Below are positions 59,085 through 64,000 of a stretch of DNA of 64,000 nucleotides, piece after piece (position 1 is the first letter of the stretch; every line of letters starts with the position of its first letter). Source of the stretch: Cutaneotrichosporon cavernicola (Eukaryota; Basidiomycota; Tremellomycetes; Trichosporonales; Trichosporonaceae). Below the pieces are notes generated by a model. That model ran no database searches. It saw only the letters and a list, made by a program, of their open reading frames with translations, and was not told where the DNA came from. Both the position numbers and the translations under genes were made by a program. Location of the stretch: NCBI RefSeq assembly GCF_030864355.1, contig NC_083396.1, positions 434,001 through 498,000 of the forward strand. Reading direction: 5' to 3'.

Positions 59085-60662
59085 ATGATCGTCAACCTCT
59101 CAGTACTCGCTCTGCTTGCGGGCGTCGCTTTCGAGGCCCTTCCGGTAAGTCTTTGTCTTCTTTCTTGTTGCTGGTCCTTACGGGCCACTGTGAGGAGCCT
59201 GCATTTGTTACAGCCGCCGGCAGTCAACCGCACAGACCTGTAGTGCGCCGTGCACCATCACTTTGGTGCCCATCACCACAGGACAACCTTCCTCACACCC
59301 CCATCACACACATTAACACACGGGTGTCGCTTGATTGCTTGATCCTCACCATCAACACCACGTTAACGACGCCGCTGCCAACAGCGCCCTACCTGTTCAG
59401 CCGCGTCTCCGTTATCTAGATCCGTGTTCCGCCATTCCCAGGCCCTGAGTGACAGTTCTAACATGCAGGTCACCGCCCACGGCGTCGCACGTCACCCTCG
59501 CTCTGCGCACCAGAGGCTCGCTGAGCGTCACATCGGTAGCAACGCTGCCACTGTCAAGAGCAAGCGCCAGTACAACGTCCTCACCCGTCGCGATGGATCC
59601 AAGTGCCGCGTCCGGCCCCAAACCGAGCAGCTGCCCACGACCAGTGGCAACAGCTCCAACCCGCCCTCTCAGCAAGACCAGGTGCAACCCCCAGGCGGCA
59701 GCGAGCAGCACATCGCCGACACCCCGGACTCTCCCGACTCTCCCGACTCTCCCGACTCTCCCGACACGCCTGACCAGCCTGGCAACAGCACCGAGATCCC
59801 GGAGACGGTGAACCCGGAGAACACCACGACGTCCAGCCCTGGTGGTGGCCAGGGTGCTGCCAACGGCGGCACTACCCACGTTGGCTCCAAGCTCGGTGCC
59901 GCCTGGCCCAACGGAGACTGGACTGGTGCCGACCAGCCAGGCTGGATCGGCAACTTCATCGGTCAACGCACCTCGTGGTACTACACTTGGTCGCCAAGCG
60001 GATGCGCGCAGAACGACGCTGCCGGCTTGGAGTTCGTCCCCATGCTCTGGGGCGCCAAGCAGGTGTCTGACTGGCACGCCGCGGCTGGCTCGTGGCCGTC
60101 GTCGGTGAAGAACGCGCTCTTCTTCAACGAGCCCAACCAGCAAGACCAGGCGGGCATCGACATCTACTCCGCTCTGAATTACTGGCTCCAGGACTTCGTG
60201 CCCGTGGCCCGCGAGCAGCATCATCTCCGCCTCGGCTCGGCTGCCCCCACCTCGGCGCCCGATGGTGTCGAGTGGGTCGTCAATTTCTACAACCACTGCA
60301 TGGAGCAGACCGGCAACGACAACGGCAAGTGCAAGGCAGACTTTGCCCCGCTTCACTACTACGATGTCGACGTTGAGAACTTCAAGACTTACCTCAACAA
60401 CTTCCACGACAAGACTGGCATGCCCCTCTGGGTAACTGAGTACGCGTGTCAGAACTTCAATGGCGGTGCTCAGCCGAACGACGGCCAGATCTGGAACTTC
60501 CACCAGCAGGCCGCAGCGTTCATGGACAGCCAGGACTGGATTGAGCGCTACGCGCCGTTTGGCATGATGCGTAACATGCAGGGTGTCGAGCAGGCCAACG
60601 CCCTCATGGACCCGAACGGGCAGATCACCGACCTCGGCCGCTGGTACATCTCGAGCTCGTAG
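59085..60662 (+). CDS. Secreted GH128-type glycoside hydrolase (Asl1-like glucanase)
   Basis: Exons 59085-59144 and 59469-60662 give 417 aa with a 324-nt intron. Residues 1-19 form a signal peptide (MIVNL then SVLALLAGVAF), and K52-R53 is a likely Kex2 site. A Ser/Thr/Pro linker carries DSP repeats (about 107-118). The catalytic domain (about 155-417) has LGAAWPNGDW, WYYTWSP, FVPMLWG, ALFFNEPNQQ with the likely acid/base Glu near 241, FAPLHYYDVD, and LWVTEYACQ with the likely nucleophile Glu near 344. GH128 enzymes cut beta-1,3-glucan; a role in cell-wall remodelling or glucan use is likely. The intron separates the signal-peptide exon from the rest. Confidence 0.92.
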
Positions 60663-61631
60663 ACAACTCGGGCGCTCTATCCCCATGGACTCGCATCCAC
60701 ATAGATCGAATCCCCCACGAACCCTACCCTCTTTCCCCCCCTGGCTCTCCCTTTGTCAGTTGTGTATTAGCCAGCTCATTGGCGCTGGTCGTCGATGTAT
60801 GCCCGGTTGTTTGCATTCCGCTGTGGCTTGCTGCTGTCCATTGTATGGGATGTCTGACGTCGTAAATCAACATTGCTCATTGCTTGAATACATTATAGGC
60901 ACGGGTGACGACGAGGCACTTATGCCAGGGGTGCAGGGGTGGATGTCTCAACATGTCAGTGGCAGGCGGTGACGCTGTGGGGCGCAGTGGGCTATGGTAT
61001 CCCAACAGCACAGGTATGAAATGGAACAGGTTGGCAGTAGACGTTGGTCGGGCCCGGGAGAACACGGCGACGCTATTCGGTCTTTGGGGTACGGGTTTGT
61101 CGAGGGCCTGGGCTATGTGGCCCCGTTGGAGACAGATATAGCCGCGCAAAGGAGCAGAAGCGTGGAGATGGGCAGCCAACGAGACGGAACAGCTGTACTT
61201 CTCTTCCAGCTTCCAGATTTTACAATTGTCCTCGACATTGACATCGACACGGATGAAGACAAAACCGACAAGGGACACTGAGCATCAAACGTGCCACGGT
61301 TATGAAAAGGTCACGTGACTCATCTTGCGTGATGGGAGTGGCCAATTGACGTTGACAGACTCACACTCCCACCATTCTCATTGACCCCATCCACCATAAT
61401 TGCATTCATTCTTTCAAGCAACCAGTTCGAGCCAACTTGCGATTGAGCGTGCGATCGAGTGAAGAATCAAATCCAAGAATCAAGTCAAGTCAGACCAGAT
61501 CGAAACAGCTAAAGGACAACCCAACGCCAACGCGTCCCTTTTCTCGTCTCTCGCATCCATCCGCGTTGCGTAGAGCTTCTCTCTCGTTGACGTCCCATCC
61601 CATTTTCGCCACCCACTCCCCCAACCGTGTA
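60663..61631. other. Intergenic upstream of the acidic-protein gene
   Basis: About 970 nt. No gene is supported. The last 250 nt are C/A-rich and form the probable promoter and leader of the next gene. Confidence 0.5.
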
Positions 61632-63803
61632 ATGGACCTCGACCCACCTTACGAAGTAATCGTCGACGACGACGAGCCGATGGACGAGGGAATGGCTATC
61701 AGCGTGGCTAATACTCCTGCTATTGCGCCTGTTGCCGATGTGCCTGTTGACGAGGACGTCGCTTTTGTTGAGGGCGACATTGTCGAGACTGAGGGCGACA
61801 TCGCTGAGGCTGAGGGCGGCGAGATGGAGGAAGAGTACGAGTACGACATGGTAGAGGTGGCGAGTGGAGAGGGAGAGGAGGGGATAGAGGAGGCAGCTGG
61901 CGACGAGGTTGACGAGCCACCAGCGGAGGAAGGGCCGGACGAAACGGAGGCCGTCAACGTGCGCGAGCCTCTGCCAGAACCTGAGGTCGTCGACCGCGCC
62001 TCACCGTTAGCCCCCTTAGAGCCCGCCACCCCCGCCACTGATATAGAGCCAGCCGACGACGTAGTGGCCGACGGCCACGCCACTGAGCCAACCGACGACG
62101 CAGAGCACGAGCCCGAACTCGAGCCCCTCGCCCCGATCCTGCTGCACACGAGTGGCGGTACACGAGCACTCTTCGTGCCGCCGGAGTACGACGACGGCGG
62201 GGAGCAGGTCGACGTGCCAGTCCTCCTGGCTGGTCGGGACGACCTGGCCGACGAGGGCCTCAACGTGCTCTGGGAACACGTGCGTCGTGAACTTGCGAAG
62301 GATGGCACAGAGGTGCGCGGCGAGATGGTTGTGACCGAAAAGCAGATGGAGCTGCGTATGGGCGAGGTGAGTGCGAGCGGGAATTTCTTGGCTAGATGTT
62401 GACGACAGGACGATACTCACCTCGCCAACGTCACGTTGCTCGACTTACTCGCATTACACGAAGGCTGTGGACTGCCTACACCCGTGCAGCTGTTCGTGAC
62501 CGACGAGCCGCACAGGTTCATCACGCGGTTTGAAGCGATCAGACGCGAGGTCGAGGCTGCTGAGGAGCGCGAGCGGAGCCAGGAGGGCAGCGAGGAGTGG
62601 CATGAGGAGTGGGAGGGGGAGTACGAGGGGGGAGGGGAGGAGGCGGACGAGGGCGATACCAAAGAAACCATTGAGGGGAAGGAGGCCGAGGCTCTCCAAG
62701 AAGGAGAAGAGGGTGGCCAGCCCGTCGACGAGGGCGCTGCTGAGGGCGCGACCGAGGAGCCAGCTGAAGCCGACGTCACTATCGACGCCGAGCTTATCCT
62801 GGACGAGGGAGATGTCACTGTTAACGAGGAACTTGTCCAGGACGAAGGCGACGTCACTGTCGACGATGAACATCCCGCCGAAGGTGACGAAGTCGCCGTC
62901 GAGCAAGCCCAGGGAGAGGGGTTCGACGCCGAAGGCGACGGCGAGTACTACGACGAAGAGTACGCCGAGGCCGAGGGCGCGGACGAAGCACACACGCCCG
63001 AATGCACCGAGGTTGACGCAGACGCCCACAACCCAGGCGCAGAGGACGCCGACGCAGCCGCGACCGAGGGCGCTGAGGAGGTGGAGGCTGAAGAGCAGCC
63101 CAAGACAGAGCCCGAGGCGGTAGCACCGGCCGAGCACCCCGAAGCCGAAGCTATCAACAGGCCAGAACTGGCCGACGAGCCCACTGTCGAAGAGACTGAG
63201 ACGGCCGAGGCCGACGAGTACGACGACGTGGACGAGTACGGCATCGACCAAATTGGTGATGATGCGCTTGCCGCGTCGGCCGCTGAGCCTGTGGATGAAG
63301 GTGAGCTTCTGCGTCTGCCTTGGCACGCACAGCTGACATCAGATCTGAGCGTCGCGCCCACCCTTGAGGACCAAGAAGACGAGTTCGCTGAAGATGAGGA
63401 TGCAGAGCACGACGAGCTCGCCGAGGATGCCGAAGGCTTCGCTGAAGATGAGCACGATGAACTCGCTCATGGTCGCGAAGAACACGACGAGCTCGCCCGT
63501 GATGACGAAGAACACGAGGAAGACGAACTCGACGCCGACGAACCCCACGACGATGAGGATGAGGAATACGAAGAGTACCACGAGGAGGGTGAGGAGTACG
63601 AAGAATACGAGTACGAGAATGGTGGGAATGAGCTCGAGGAGGGCGAGGAGGACGAGCTCGCGGAGGAGGGTGAAGAGCCGTCGTCGCCGCGGAAACGAGG
63701 GCTCTCCGAAATAGATGAGGGCGAGGAAGTCGTGGCCAAGAAGACGCGGTTGGAGGGTGAGTGCAGCTTTCACATTCGTCGCATGTAGCTGACAGCAGCT
63801 TGA
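61632..63803 (+). CDS. Very acidic protein, 681 aa, function unknown
   Basis: Exons 61632-62366, 62409-63300, 63343-63756 and 63799-63803. The protein is dominated by Glu, Asp and Ala. One ordered-looking region (about residues 155-290) contains LLHTSGGTRALFVPPEY, VLLAGRDDLADEGLNVLWEH and THLANVTLLDLLALHEGCGL, then TDEPHRFITRFEAI. This layout recalls a conserved fungal acidic nuclear protein, but I cannot name it. The C-terminus SPRKRGLSEIDEGEEVVAKK has a nuclear-localisation-like KR pattern; the last exon adds only Ala and stop. All three introns are exactly 42 nt. The middle one is a multiple of 3 and has no stop, so retention would insert 14 residues. Confidence 0.7.
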
Positions 63804-63875
63804 TGCGTCTAGACCGCGTCACCGTTGTGTGGCGTCTTGCATTGTTGGCCGCACCTTGTCTCCAACGCGTCTGCC

Positions 63876-64000
63876 ATGAGGCAATGTCGTACCTACCATC
63901 CCTCACTTCTCCACACCACCTCAAATGCCATTATCCACACACCACAACAGCGCCTCAACATTCCAACACGCGTCACCAAGTTCTCGCGGCTAGCCGCATC
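63876..64000 (+). CDS. Possible 5' end of a plus-strand gene cut by the right edge
   Basis: The ATG at 63876 opens a frame that is open to the window end (41 full codons). The start MRQCRTYHPSLLHTTSNA, followed by RLNIPTRVTKFSRLAA, is rich in Arg, Ser and Thr with no acidic residue, like a mitochondrial presequence. The start is only about 70 nt from the stop of the preceding gene, and an ACAACAG acceptor at 63949-63955 could also begin an exon here. Too short for a product call. Confidence 0.35.
   Translation, partial: MRQCRTYHPSLLHTTSNAIIHTPQQRLNIPTRVTKFSRLAA

Noticed and set aside
59412..60686. 424-codon minus-strand frame over the GH128 gene
   Set aside because: It is the antisense shadow of a GC-rich coding exon with a signal peptide, catalytic Glu motifs and splice logic on the plus strand. 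The minus frame is Val/Leu/Arg-rich without motifs.

Overview
The window looks like nuclear DNA of a basidiomycete yeast or filamentous yeast. The GC-rich genes carry many spliceosomal introns, have CT-rich leaders, and encode fungal-type families (Byr4, Spt7, Sur2, Bud20, TFIIIC, Zn2Cys6 factor, GH128). Gene style points to Tremellomycetes, probably Trichosporonales, but that placement is inference. There is no rRNA, tRNA, CRISPR array, intact transposon or plasmid feature that I can support.

Layout. 0-9.5 kb: the 5' end of a minus-strand gene at the edge, a small RPEL-repeat gene, a USP-family deubiquitinase, and a convergent 1,122-aa protein of unknown function. 9.5-13.3 kb: gene-poor, with one possible 50-aa gene. 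13.3-16 kb: a small membrane protein and an MCT-like MFS transporter. 17.7-25 kb: Byr4 (septation-network GAP subunit), a CHY zinc-finger protein and a conserved protein of unknown function. 25-28.6 kb: gene-poor, with tandem, nested and inverted repeats. 28.6-44 kb: a metabolic stretch with a Zn2Cys6 regulator, a Yfh7-like P-loop kinase, two sugar-porter MFS transporters, a putative small gene and an FAD aromatic hydroxylase. 44.9-53 kb: housekeeping genes packed in alternating orientation, namely TFIIIC subunit Tfc1/GTF3C5, SAGA subunit Spt7, sphingolipid C4-hydroxylase Sur2 and ribosome-export factor Bud20. 53.5-54.4 kb: an intronless bacterial-type PEP-mutase/isocitrate-lyase family enzyme. 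54.4-59 kb: gene-poor. 59-63.8 kb: a secreted GH128-type glucanase and a very acidic nuclear-type protein. The first codons of another plus-strand gene may lie at the right edge.

The strongest pattern crosses many genes. I reconstructed 54 coding introns by hand, and 19 are only 30-35 nt long, clustering at 31-33 nt. Each of the 19 either shifts the frame or carries an in-frame stop if retained, so the reading frames demand their removal. Most end in a compact module, a CTGAC/CTGAT/CTAAC branch site followed within a few bases by AG. Introns also sit inside or next to start codons: the RPEL ATG is split A|TG, the CHY first coding exon is 5 nt, and the Spt7 first coding exon is 6 nt. A second class of 324-508 nt introns lies near the 5' ends of other genes. 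All exon structures are my own reading of frame and splice motifs, with no transcript evidence.
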